From: Pavlovales sp. CCMP2436
Lineage: Eukaryota > Haptophyta > Pavlovophyceae > Pavlovales
Assembly: GCA_026770615.1 (NCBI GenBank)
Contig: MU631364.1
Coordinates: 270,598 to 286,248, forward strand
Direction of reading: 5' to 3'
DNA length: 15,651 nucleotides
Both the position numbers and the translations under genes were made by a program. The notes beneath the pieces were generated by a model, which did not search any database, had not been told where the DNA came from, and saw nothing but the letters and a program-made list of their open reading frames with translations. This document shows, piece by piece, positions 1 to 7,598 of this stretch (position 1 is its first letter; each line of letters begins with the position of its first letter).

Positions 1-73
<73 letters not shown>
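1..73. other. Homopolymer run of 73 G at the sequence end
   Basis: The first 73 bases are uninterrupted G. They are followed by a short low-complexity ACT/ACC-rich stretch to about 110, and then by the stop codon of the coiled-coil gene. A pure G run at a contig end is typical of an instrument or assembly artefact, although a real poly-G tract cannot be excluded. No telomere-like repeat such as TTAGGG is visible. Confidence 0.9.
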
Positions 74-75
<2 letters not shown>

Positions 76-105
76 GCACGAACACTACTACTACCAACAC
101 TAGTA

Positions 106-2283
106 CTAAAGCATCGGGGGATCCACAGGCGGCGAAGAGGGAGCGAAGAGCGCGGGCAGGAGGGCTACCTGCGCCGTCTGCTCGTCGAGCTGCGCGCGCT
201 CGGCCTCGCGACCGGCGTGCAGCCGCGAGAGCGCCGCACGGCTCTCGTCAAGCCGCTCCGCCGCCGCCGTCGCCGCGCGGCCGAGCGCATCGCACACTCC
301 GTGCACCGCCGCCGAGCCCTCCTCTGCTGCCGCAGCCGCCGCCGCCGCCGTGCTCACCAGCCTAACCATGCCCGTGCCGCCCGCGCCACCTCCGCCGAGC
401 AAAGGGCGGCCGCCGGGCAGCCGCGCGCCGCCGCCGCGCCCCGCGCCGGCGGAGCGCACGGCGCCGTCTGCCGCGCCATCGGCCGAGCGGATCGCGCCGA
501 GCAGCAGCCCCAGCTCGGCGGCAAACGCCGCGTCGGCCTCGCGCAGCTCCGCACCCGCGCCAGGCCCGCCGCCGCCGCGCCAGCCGCCCCTGCAGGCAGG
601 CAGGCACGCACGCACGCACGCAGGCAATCAGCCAGTCAGGCGGGCAGGCAAGTGCTGGGTCGCGCAGCTGAGGCAGGCGGGCAGGCAAGGGCAGTCAGCA
701 GGAGAGGCGGGGGAGCTCGTGTGGCTGGAGGGTGCTCCGTACCCGCCGCCCCCATCGAGCATGAGCGCCGGCGCGCCCGTCCGCGCGTTGCCGGCGGCGG
801 CCGACGCGATGGGCGCGGCCGCCACCCGCAGCAGCCGCGCCGCGCGTGCGGCCACCTCCGCGAGCTCGAGCCGCTCGCGCCGCGCCGCGTCGACGAGCGT
901 GGCGGTCGCCCCTGCCGTCTCGGCCGTGGCGATCTCGGCCGCAAGCTGCGCCGCCTCCGCCGCGGCCGCCGCGGCTTGATCGTCGGCGCCATCCCTTGCC
1001 GCCTGTGCGTCTGCTTTGGCCGCCTTGAGCGCCCCCTGCAGCCGGAGCAGCTCGGCGGCCCCCGCGTCGGTGTCGGCGTCGGCGTCGGTGCGTGCCCTGC
1101 GCGCCCGCTCGTTGGCGCTGCTGGCGTCCGCCCGCGCGGCCTCAAGAGCGGCGAGCGCGGCGGAGAGCTGTGCGCTCACCGTTGCGGCCGTCTGCTCGGC
1201 CCTGCGCGCTGCCTCCGCCGTCGCGTCGCGCTCGGCGCGCATTGCGTGCGCGTCGCCGACGGCCTCCGCCTCGGCCGCGTCGGCGGCGAGTAGTGCGTCC
1301 ACCTTGGCGCCGAGCGCTGAGTACTTGCCGAGCAGCCGGCTGTGCTCCGCCTCCAGCGAGCCGAGGGCGACACGCGCCGCGTCGCGTGCTCCCGCCGCCT
1401 CGGCGAGCGCGCCACCCGAGGCGTGCGCGGCTTGGCCCGCGGAGTGCGCAGCGCCGGCAAAGGCGCGCTCGGCCTCGTCGCGCGCGTCGGTGAGCGCGCT
1501 GTCGCGCGCAGCCAGGTCGGCCGCCGCCGCGTCGAGGCGTGTGTCGCGCTCGGCGACCGCGCGTGCTTCGGCGGCCGCGCGACTCGCCGCCTCGTCGCGC
1601 TCAGCCGAGGTGCGGTGGAGCGCGGCGGAGAGTTCCAGCACCTTTGCCTGCAGCGCGTCGAGCTGATCGCCGACGTCGGCGCGCGCGCCGCCCTCGGCCA
1701 ACGCCGCAGCCTCCGCGCGCTCGAGCCGCGAGCTCAGTGCGACGGCGTCGGCGTGGAAGCCGTCGGCAGCCACCTCGGCTGCCTCAGCACGTGCGGCGTG
1801 AGCGTCGGCCTCGCGCCGGGAGCCGAGCGCGTCGGCCTGCGCGACGGCGAGCTGCTGTGTCACCCTCGCGATGTAGCCCTCCGCCTCCATCGAGAGCTGA
1901 GCACGGATCACTTCACGCGCGCGCTCGAGCGCGAGTGGCGCGGTGGCTGGGTCCGCACGCATGCTGTTCAGCGCCTCGTCCGCCGCCACGCGGTGGACCA
2001 CCTCGTCGAGCCGCTGGCCGAGCGAGGCGAGGCGCTTCTCGTACGCGCGCGTGAGCGTGTGCATCAGCAGCGGCGCAGCCAGCGCCGTCGAGGCCGCGGC
2101 CGGCTGCAGTGACTGCGCCGGCTGCAGCGACTGCACACGCGCGTACGGCGCTGGTGCGTCGCCCGCGTACGCCATGCGCCCATACGCCGCGGGTGTCGCG
2201 GGTGCGCGTGGCAGCGGCGTCGCGTACTGCGGCCGCTCGCCAAAGCCCTGGTCCGAGACCGAGGGCTCGAGTCTCCAGTCCAT
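106..2283 (-). CDS. Alanine-rich coiled-coil protein, two exons (2283..743 and 589..106)
   Basis: The two exons join to about 674 residues. The start ATG at 2283 sits in a strong context (ACCATGG). Residues 1-70 are Pro/Ala-rich and probably disordered. From about residue 75 to 490 the chain is almost continuous heptad-like helix rich in Ala, Glu, Arg and Asp, with blocks such as LDEVVHRVAADEAL and RREADAHAARAEAAEVAADG. This predicts a long coiled coil. There is no signal peptide or membrane segment. Exon 1 ends with GG of a Gly codon and exon 2 supplies the third base, so the glycine-rich linker continues in frame into further coiled-coil sequence (GAELREADAAFAAELGLLLG). The last 20 residues (VALLPALFAPS onward) are unlike the rest and follow CAG/GTAGCC, a possible further donor, so the true C-terminus may lie beyond the window. 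The family is not recognised; the role may be structural or scaffolding. The coding strand is clear, the exon ends less so. Confidence 0.7.
590..742 (-). other. Intron of the coiled-coil gene (153 nt)
   Basis: On the minus strand the donor is GG/GTACGG and the acceptor is TGCCTGCCTGCAG/GGGCGG after a tract of TGCC and TGCG repeats. Phase 2 is preserved exactly. Without splicing, the frame would run into a short Cys/Ser-rich tail and stop at 628. GGGCGG is repeated at both junctions, but this is low-complexity sequence. Confidence 0.65.
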
Positions 2284-2383
2284 GGTTTGGTGCCGCCGGC
2301 GGTGGGCTCGGTGGCGGTCTTGGCGGCGGCGGGCTCGGCGGCGGAGACGGCGGCGAACTCGCTGGATCCCGAGTCCTTGTCGT

Positions 2384-3097
2384 CCTTGTTTGAATTTTAA
2401 AGTTGGAGCGCAGGTGTATCCCCCGCAGCTAGCAAGTCGGACGTGTCTCCGCTGCCAGCCACACAGGCAATGAGCAGTTTAAAAATCAATTCAAGCAGCA
2501 CGGAGCTCGAGCGCGCGGCTGGAAAGGTATCTAGTTAGGATTGGACGTCTGTCCCCGGAAGAGTGTGATTTTTTAAAATTACGACTCACGTCTTAATAGG
2601 AAGACAGGCAGCAGCATTCAGGCGAATCCAGTGTGTGGACGAGCTCAGCCAGTGATCGCCCATATGGTGGGCTTACGCGGCTTCATGCCACGACCGCGAC
2701 ATCTGTCTCTGGTGGTATGCGCCATCAGCCCACGCCTCGGTGCCGTCGTCGTCCGCGCCGTTCAAGTTTGAGACTCATGCGTGTGCAAGTGGCCAATAAT
2801 AGAGTCCCGGCCAATTTTAAGTAGGATTTTACGTAAACTCGTTACTAACACTGGCCGGTAACTATTTATCACTGCACGATTCATAAATATTGCGGCTCAT
2901 AGGCACGGCGGCGGCACGGCACACTTCAGAGTAACGTCTACGCTCGCCCTATCCTCTCGTCGCCAATATATTTATGATAAGGATTCAAGCTGGCGACGCG
3001 AAAAAGGGGGGTCTGGCGACGGTCTGCTTCCGCGAGCTCAGAACGGCGTGCATGCCGCTCATCTCCGCGCAGTTGTGCTGGATTCAATGGGAGGCCG
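2384..3097. other. Gene-poor spacer with degenerate repeats
   Basis: No gene is supported here. The stretch is AT-richer than the flanking genes and holds a partial R repeat (2967-2996). One short minus-strand open stretch (2774..2673, about 33 codons, no ATG) reads NGADDDGTEAWADGAYH and looks protein-like. It is too short to call and could be a gene remnant. The upstream (promoter) side of the coiled-coil gene lies at the left end, but no clear core promoter element was identified. Confidence 0.5.
2967..2996 (+). repeat. R repeat, partial copy A
   Basis: Matches only the first part of the R family (TATATTTATGAT.AGGATTCAAGCTGGCG), then diverges. Probably a truncated copy. Confidence 0.7.
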
Positions 3098-3191
3098 TAT
3101 ATTTATGATAGGGATTCAAGCTGGCGTCTGACTATTCTGAATGTTGTGCTAGTCTGAGCGCTGCGTCGCCCATTGCCTGCTGCGTGCCTTA
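3098..3191 (+). repeat. R repeat, near full-length copy B
   Basis: Begins TATATTTATGATAGGGATTC, continues through AAGCTGGCGTCTGACTATTC, and ends GCCCATTGCCTGCTGCGTGCCTTA. It is closely similar to the copy at 5168-5254. It lies at the 3' end of the decayed gene on the opposite strand, whose final TAA (3191..3189) falls at the repeat border. Confidence 0.85.
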
Positions 3192-3518
3192 GTCGGCTGC
3201 GCTGGCTTGGGCGCCACCGCGCGTGCCGATGGATCTCCGGTAGTGTGCCCGGGCAAGGGCGTTTAGGGAGATGATCTGCTGGTTGCTGTTTGTCGTGTTC
3301 CCACGCTAGGCAGCGATCGGGGCCAGCGCGCTCAAGCGCGCGAGCAGCAGCTGCGCATGGCCGCGTGCCGCGATCGTACCGATCGTGTTGATGAGCTGCT
3401 TCTTGATGTGCGCGGCCGCCTCCATCGGACTCACGCCCATCAGCGCGTACATCTTGCGGCCTCTCTGCGCCGCGATTTCTTTGACGAGCGAGTGCGTGTC
3501 GGCGCTGACCTCATCGCC
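3189..3518 (-). pseudogene. Decayed gene fragment with internal amber codon; second copy at 15422-15651
   Basis: The minus frame reads GDEVSADTHSLVKEIAAQRG, then KMYALMGVSPMEAAAHIKKQ and ARGHAQLLLARLSALAPIAA, followed by TAG at 3308..3306. Beyond the TAG the same frame continues protein-like (RGNTTNSNQQIISLNALARA, then HYRRSIGTRGG) to a TAA at 3191..3189. The copy at the right edge of the window has CAG (Gln) where this copy has TAG, so the amber is a single C-to-T change inside a once longer coding region. There is no ATG at the N-terminal side, where the frame runs into R copy C. The protein family is not recognised. The fragment is enclosed by R copies B and C in inverted orientation, so it may be cargo of a repeat-bounded element or a broken host multicopy gene. 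Confidence 0.6.
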
Positions 3519-3530
3519 AATATATATTCA

Positions 3531-3598
3531 CAGCAGGCAATGGGCGACGCAGCGCTTAGACCAGCACACCTTCCAGGACACGCCAGTTTAAATCCATA
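3531..3598 (-). repeat. R repeat, copy C (inverted)
   Basis: Reads as the reverse complement of the R family (CAGCAGGCAATGGGCGACGC, then AGCGCTTAGACCAGCAC), with a diverged end CGCCAGTTTAAATCC. With copy B it forms inverted flanks around the decayed gene at 3189-3518. Confidence 0.8.
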
Positions 3599-3689
3599 CC
3601 ACTAACAGTAATATATTCATGCAGTCAGGCAGACCGAATCCCCCTATGTCAGAGACTATAATGGAATATCGCCCCCCGCTTCTAAACAT

Positions 3690-3790
3690 TCCCCATTTCG
3701 GTGTAGTGCGTCGGAGCCTGCGTCGGAGCGCTAATATTAGCTTGATGATTCGTCACACCGCCAGCCAGAACTTCTCCTAAATTAATATAA
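3690..3790. repeat. Y repeat, copy 1
   Basis: About 100 bp resembling 5501-5605 in direct orientation. Shared landmarks include TCGG.GTAG.GCGT.GGAGCC, CCTGCGTC.GAGCGCT and ACCGCCAGCC.GAAC. The minus-strand frame reads SDAGSDALHRNGECLEAGGD, matching the ends of the longer fragment at 5323-5547 with its middle missing. The rest of 3603-3798 shows no gene. Confidence 0.65.
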
Positions 3791-3798
3791 TCCAAGGC

Positions 3799-3856
3799 GA
3801 CTAAGGCACGCAGCAGGCAATGGGCGACGCAGCGCTCAGACCAGCACAACATTCAG
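3799..3856 (-). repeat. R repeat, copy D (inverted), overlapping a gene 3' end
   Basis: Reverse complement of the R family from the CTGAATGTTGTGCTGGTCTG part to CGTGCCTTAG. It supplies the last ~18 codons and the TAG stop of the gene at 3801-5019. Confidence 0.8.
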
Positions 3857-5019
3857 CCACGAGGTGGAGTCCGGCAAGTCGCAGCAAGTCAACGACGACG
3901 CCCTCAACACTCGCCAGCGCCACGCCCGGTGGCAGCAGCGGGCGCACGTGCTCTATGCGCAAGTGCATCGAGGGGAATCCGCAAGCGACCGAGGCGGAGA
4001 AGCCAATGGCCTGCATCGCCAGGCCCTCGCGAAGGCAGCCTAGCGGTGAGCCAAACGCCGAGAGCAGCGCCAGATTGTGCCGGAGAAGACCTGCGGAGTC
4101 GATGTGTGCGTAAACGCTCGCGTTGTAGAGGGAGCGGGCCGAGACGCCGCTGTCGTGCGGCGGCGGCTCTGCGCAGAAGTTGGCAGTATGCCCACGGTCG
4201 TAGAAGAGGGCCACGTCGTTGTGACGCATGGCTACGAGCCCCTCTGTGCACCTGTCAACGCGGTGGAGGCGGAGCCAACGGTGAGTGCACGGCACGTAGA
4301 TGGGAGGGTGTGCGGTCGAGGCGCGCAGATTGAAGGGTGCGGTTGAAGAGGAACGCACATGTAGTGAGGCAGCATGCGCACGCCCTCGGAGAGGGTCGCG
4401 CCGGCGTGCCACGCTAATTCGGCCAGCGGCTCGAGGAGTGCCGCGTCGTACAAGCTGAAATGGTCCTCGACCCATGCAGTAGTATCATCCAACCAGTCCT
4501 CGCCTGCGGAAATGGGCCGTCAGCCAGCCAGCTATAGGGTCGAGGCGCGGCCGCGGCGGCGAGGGGGGGGGGGCATTTGCGTGAGTATATGCACACAACA
4601 AACACACACGCGCACAGAGGCAGTAGGCAAGGAAAACACACCTTGGTGTAGGTACCAACGTCATGCGCATGAAACTTTGCGCCCCTCAAGTCTGTGGTGC
4701 GCGGCACCGTCTCGAACAGCAATGTGCTCATCACGAGGAGCGTCCGGTTTCGCTCGTGCCGCCTGAAGAGCGCCCCGGTGAGTTCTGCGCACTCGCCGCG
4801 CGTGAACGCTATCCGATTGCTCGCCTGAGACGAGCGAACGGCGTGGGACCGAACGGTGGCCTCGGTGGTAAAGACGCGGACCAGCCGCTCGAGCGTGGCC
4901 GAGAAGGACTCGTGCAGCGTGTGATAAGATGGTAGGGGCTGGATATCGCAGTGGGCCGAGAGTAGCAGGGGCTGGCCGCCACCCGTCGCCTTGGCGAGTC
5001 GAAGCGCCACCGCTCGCAT
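3801..5019 (-). CDS. Hypothetical protein, three exons (5019..4642, 4498..4359, 4251..3801)
   Basis: Three minus-strand segments join in phase into about 322 residues. Exon 1 holds MRAVALRLAKATGGGQPLLL and LLVMSTLLFETVPRTTDLRG. Exon 2 holds DWLDDTTAWVEDHFSLYDAA. Exon 3 holds CTEGLVAMRHNDVALFYDRG and LYNASVYAHIDSAGLLRHNL. The look is that of a soluble globular protein with several conserved-looking His, Asp and Cys residues; no membrane segment is evident. No family is recognised. A weak resemblance of the N-terminal GEWLMRAV stretch to the first block of SGNH-type esterases is too thin to use. The chosen ATG (5019) has a poor context. The frame is open a little further upstream (to about 5120) through a tandem duplication, so the real 5' end may be lost or lie in another exon. 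The C-terminus (LSAASPIACCVP, stop) is encoded by R copy D. R copies E and F lie upstream, so repeats bracket the gene. Confidence 0.6.
4252..4358 (-). other. Intron 2 of the hypothetical gene (107 nt)
   Basis: The donor is CACTACAT/GTGCGT and the acceptor is GCGTTGACAG/GTGCACAG. AT plus G rebuilds an ATG codon, keeping phase 2 exactly. GTGC occurs at both boundaries. Confidence 0.75.
4499..4641 (-). other. Intron 1 of the hypothetical gene (~143 nt)
   Basis: The donor is ACCAAG/GTGTGT. The acceptor is at GCAGGCGAG/GACTGG, which keeps phase 0. An alternative that also keeps frame is donor GTTG/GTACCT at 4655 with acceptor CCGCAG at 4504. The intron holds a CA/TG-rich stretch and a run of about 12 C on the minus strand (4562-4573). 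Confidence 0.6.
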
Positions 5020-5053
5020 CAGCCACTCACCCGTTGGTTGACCGAGCGTGAGC

Positions 5054-5150
5054 AGGTGGATAACGGGGTTGTGCTTAAAATCGCGCACCCTGCCTGGCGC
5101 AGGTGGATACCGGGGCTGTACTCAAAATCGCGCATCCTGTGCTTAAAATC
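5054..5150. repeat. Two-and-a-part tandem copies of a ~47-bp unit at a gene 5' end
   Basis: On the plus strand AGGTGGATA is followed by GGGG and CTTAAAATCGCGCA-like sequence at 5054 and again at 5101, with a partial third CTTAAAATC near 5141. The two minus-strand translations, RDFKHNPVIHLL and RDFEYSPGIHLR, lie in different frames. Confidence 0.7.
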
Positions 5151-5167
5151 TAGATTGTATATATTGA

Positions 5168-5254
5168 CTGATAGGGATTCAAGCTGGCGTCTGACTGTTC
5201 TGAATGTTTTGCTGGTCTGAGCGCTGCGTCGCCCATTGCCTGCTGCGTGCCTTA
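5168..5254 (+). repeat. R repeat, near full-length copy E
   Basis: Runs from TGATAGGGATTCAAGCTGGC through TGTTCTGAATGTTTTGCTGG to CCTGCTGCGTGCCTTAA. Among the copies here it is the best reference for the R family. Confidence 0.85.
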
Positions 5255-5257
5255 ATC

Positions 5258-5300
5258 TATATTTATGATAGGGATTCAAGCTGGCGTCTGACTGTTCTGA
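5258..5300 (+). repeat. R repeat, partial copy F in tandem with E
   Basis: Starts TATATTTATGATAGGGATTC and stops after GACTGTTCTGA, where a TA-rich stretch begins. It lies directly downstream of copy E in the same orientation. Confidence 0.8.
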
Positions 5301-5322
5301 TATATATTATAGATTATGGATC

Positions 5323-5547
5323 TTAGATTATAGATAAAATCTGTATATACCCCCCTAAAACCACCTCGCTTCCCAGCGATATGTCACCGCTGGGATCACG
5401 AATGGACTCGCTTGCTCGCGCACTGTCGGGCGGCCCCGCGTTGCGCAGCGACTCCAGCGCTTTGTTTTCGGCTTCCTCATCATCCACCACTTCTACCAGC
5501 TCCCCACCTCGGCGTAGCGCGTAGGAGCCTGCGTCAGAGCGCTTAGA
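5323..5547 (-). pseudogene. Start-less coding remnant (75 codons), related to the Y repeat
   Basis: The minus frame is open from just after a TGA at 5550 to a TAA at 5325..5323. It reads SDAGSYALRRGGELVEVVDD, EEAENKALESLRNAGPPDSA and RASESIRDPSGDISLGSEVV. The acidic, well-mixed composition looks like genuine protein. There is no ATG and no clear splice acceptor, and the last residues read into AT-rich repeat DNA. The Y copy at 3690-3790 carries a shortened version (SDAGSDALHRNGECLEAGGD), as if the middle had been deleted. The family is unknown. It is either a gene fragment carried by a repeat or an exon of a gene whose other parts are not in the window. Confidence 0.4.
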
Positions 5548-5605
5548 TCAGCCTGACTTGAACTTAAAACGTACCGCCAGCCCGAACCCCCCTACATTAA
5601 TATAC
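5501..5605. repeat. Y repeat, copy 2
   Basis: Direct partner of 3690-3790; see that entry for the shared landmarks. It overlaps the N-terminal part of the coding remnant on the minus strand. Confidence 0.65.
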
Positions 5606-5650
5606 CCCCCTACATTAATATACTATTGTATAAATATATACTATTGTTCC
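5585..5650. repeat. Short AT-rich tandem repeats
   Basis: An 18-bp unit CCCCCCTACATTAATATA is present twice in a row. It is followed by CTATTGTATAAATATATA and another CTATTG. No gene is seen from 5606 to 6081, apart from open stretches lacking an ATG. Confidence 0.8.
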
Positions 5651-6081
5651 ACCGGCTGCTCAAAAGCTTCTGGTGCAGGTTTCGTCATTACTGCAGCAAT
5701 AAGGAAAATGGCACATTTCTCGTGTCGCTTACTATCTTCTGATCATCGAACACGGATCCATACTCACGGGCGCAGCCCAGCCGTGGTCCGGAACACATAT
5801 TGCGGACTGCAGGCAATAACAATATGATTTTTAATCAGCAAACCGGCTGTTATTAAAACAGCAAGGCGAGTAGGATAACCGTCTAGGTCATAAAAATACT
5901 GCACGTTTAGTTCTAAGTCGCTTTTGCCGTTTTTTTTGAGAAAAAAAAATTGACGCGCAAGCAGCGCAAGGTGTCGCACTCAGCGCGGAAGTAAAAACAA
6001 AATTTCAAGTTTGTCATTTTTGTAATCTAATACTAACTCCAATCCAATTTCAATTCTTTCTATCTGTCTATCATGTAATTA

Positions 6082-6195
6082 ATTTCGCTCGTTTGAACAC
6101 TCATTGACGTCGGTTCATAACGACGTCACTCCGAGGAGTGAAGACGCCGCGCCCGCAGGTACCTCCAGCTGCGTATATGTATGCGCTGAAGGCCC
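6082..6195 (+). repeat. X repeat, copy 1, with an inverted TGACGTC motif
   Basis: About 115 bp shared with 8980-9091 in direct orientation. Shared blocks are TATTTCGC/TAATTTCGC, GACGTCGGTTCATAACGACG, GCCCGCAGG, CAGCTGCG and ATGCGCTGAAGGCCC. TGACGTCG (6105-6112) and CGACGTCA (6121-6128) form an inverted repeat around an 8-nt spacer. Confidence 0.8.
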
Positions 6196-6417
6196 ACCAC
6201 TAAAAACTCTTTTTATCATTAGCTGCTGCAGGTACGAATATAGCTGCTGGAGCCAGGACCCTGTTTCTTGTGAATTCCCTGCCCACAGGAATTTCACGAA
6301 CGCGATTTTTTATTACGAATAGCTGTAAATAGTAAACTGGTGTTTATTTTTTTCTAGCAACCGAGAGCTGGCTCCAGCAGCATGATCGTACGTTATGCTT
6401 TGTATTCATGAAGTCAC

Positions 6418-6523
6418 CTCTGATGGGAGTGGGCATCACGCCGCCGCCGATCAGCTTGCACTGCGTGCAGTCCTGATGCTTGGCGCTCGGCGTGGGCGTG
6501 GCGCTCAGCGCGGATGAGTCCAT
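6418..6523 (-). CDS. First exon of a small CxxC protein (possibly DUF4536/DMAC1-like), partial
   Basis: ATG at 6523 has a good context (AGTATGG) and opens a frame reading MDSSALSATPTPSAKHQDCT, then QCKLIGGGVMPTPIR. A credible donor, AGAG/GTGACT, follows at 6417. The arrangement of a short polar N-terminus followed by DCxxCKLIGGG resembles the start of DUF4536 proteins (DMAC1/TMEM261, inner-mitochondrial-membrane assembly factors). The match is only about a dozen residues. A likely acceptor, TTTACTATTTACAG, lies near 6321, but the following sequence is not convincingly coding, so the rest of the gene is not placed. Alternative upstream ATGs (6700, 6707) start in other frames and are read here as 5' UTR. 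The gene is divergent from the RING gene at 6752. Confidence 0.35.
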
Positions 6524-6751
6524 ACTAGGGTCCAAGATATTTCCGAAGTTCGCCTTTTTGTGTGTTGAGAATCTCAATCTCGATTGGCACGGGTGTGCGG
6601 CAAAAAGACGGCCGTGGCGAGTCGCCCTCGCATCCGCCTTCTTCTGACACATCGGGCCAGCCTGGAGCAGCCTCCCGCGTGTCAGCAGCCATGCAGCCAT
6701 TCTCCATCCTTCCGTTAAAAAATATCGACCACCTTCGCGCGAAAAATCAGC

Positions 6752-7598
6752 ATGTCAGCGCTCGCCGGCGCGGGCATGAGCGAAGCCGATATGGCAGCAC
6801 CCGCCATCTTCGCCGCCGGCGCGAGCGCGAGCGAACAGTTGGCAGACGACAAGCTGGCGTGCCCCATCTGCCTCCAGCCCCTACTTGAGCCTATGATTAC
6901 GAGGTGCGGCCATGCCTTCTGCGCTCACTGCATCGGGCGCGCGCTGAGCCTGAGCCCGCCCGAGCTTTACCAAGCCGAATACCGGCTCGAGTGCCCGCTC
7001 TGCCGCGGGCAGGTGGGCATTCTCCAAGAGAGCCCGGGCCTTGCAGACGCGGTGACCCAACGGTATGGCATCTGAGCAATGTCAAGCTTGGTAGGGAAGC
7101 CTTCCACGCTTCTCACCCGGCCCTATATTTTACAGTATTCGTTTCATTGTATAACTAACCCCCTTGTGAACGTACGGGTCTTTATCGGACAGGTATGGCA
7201 CCGACTTCGCCGATCGCCGCCGGCAGGACGCGGACGTACCGCACCATAGTTTTCCAAAGCCCGAGCGGGATGGGCCGGGAGAGCAGGTGATGGCCGCGCT
7301 GAAGCAGCAGGGAGGTTACAAAACCTTGGAACTGAACGTCACGCTCGATCTCTCAAGCGGCGGGTGGGAGTCTATGCCCGCCTGCCTGCCCGAGCTACGC
7401 TGCTTGCGACAGCTCCGGGTGGAGAATAACCTGCTGCGCTCGCTCGAGCACCTCCGGCGGCCCGCTCTTCTTGCGCTCGTCGCCCACCACAACCAGATCC
7501 AGCACCTCGGAAAGCAGCTGTTCGGCGAGGCGCGTCCAACCGCCAAAGGCGCACAAACTCCGCCTCAAAGCCGAGCACCGTTTCCCATCGCGAGTTGA
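6752..7598 (+). CDS. RING finger plus leucine-rich-repeat protein, two exons (6752..7062, 7193..7598)
   Basis: A predicted E3 ubiquitin ligase of 238 residues. Residues 35-90 form a C3HC4 RING finger. All eight zinc ligands are present: C37, C40, C52, H54, C57, C60, C81 and C84 (CPIC, RCGHAFCAHC, ECPLC), so E2 binding is plausible. Exon 1 ends CAACG/GTATGG and exon 2 begins after CGGACAG, keeping phase 2 (QRYGTDFADRRR). Without splicing, the frame ends six bases further on as RYGI-stop. Exon 2 encodes a charged linker and then leucine-rich repeats (ELRCLRQLRVENNLLRSLEH, then ALLALVAHHNQIQHLGKQLF), a likely substrate-binding part. After about 7530 the sequence (ARPTAKGAQTPPQ onward) is less convincing, so the C-terminus may be altered or continue in another exon. 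LRR-RING combinations are known (LRSAM1 has LRR first, RING last); here the RING is N-terminal. The start ATG is the first in frame. Confidence 0.75.
7063..7192 (+). other. Intron of the RING-LRR gene, flanked by a 9-bp direct repeat
   Basis: This is a 130-nt GT-AG intron with a likely branch point CTAAC near 7155 and acceptor TTTATCGGACAG. GGTATGGCA occurs at 7062-7070 across the donor and again at 7192-7200 across the acceptor. Removing the intron leaves one copy and an uninterrupted frame. This is what an insertion with target-site duplication would leave. Confidence 0.75.

Noticed and set aside
217..2112. Long plus-strand open frames opposite the coiled-coil gene (Arg/Ala-rich)
   Set aside because: They mirror the minus-strand codons in very GC-rich DNA where stops are rare, have low-complexity composition, and show no domain.
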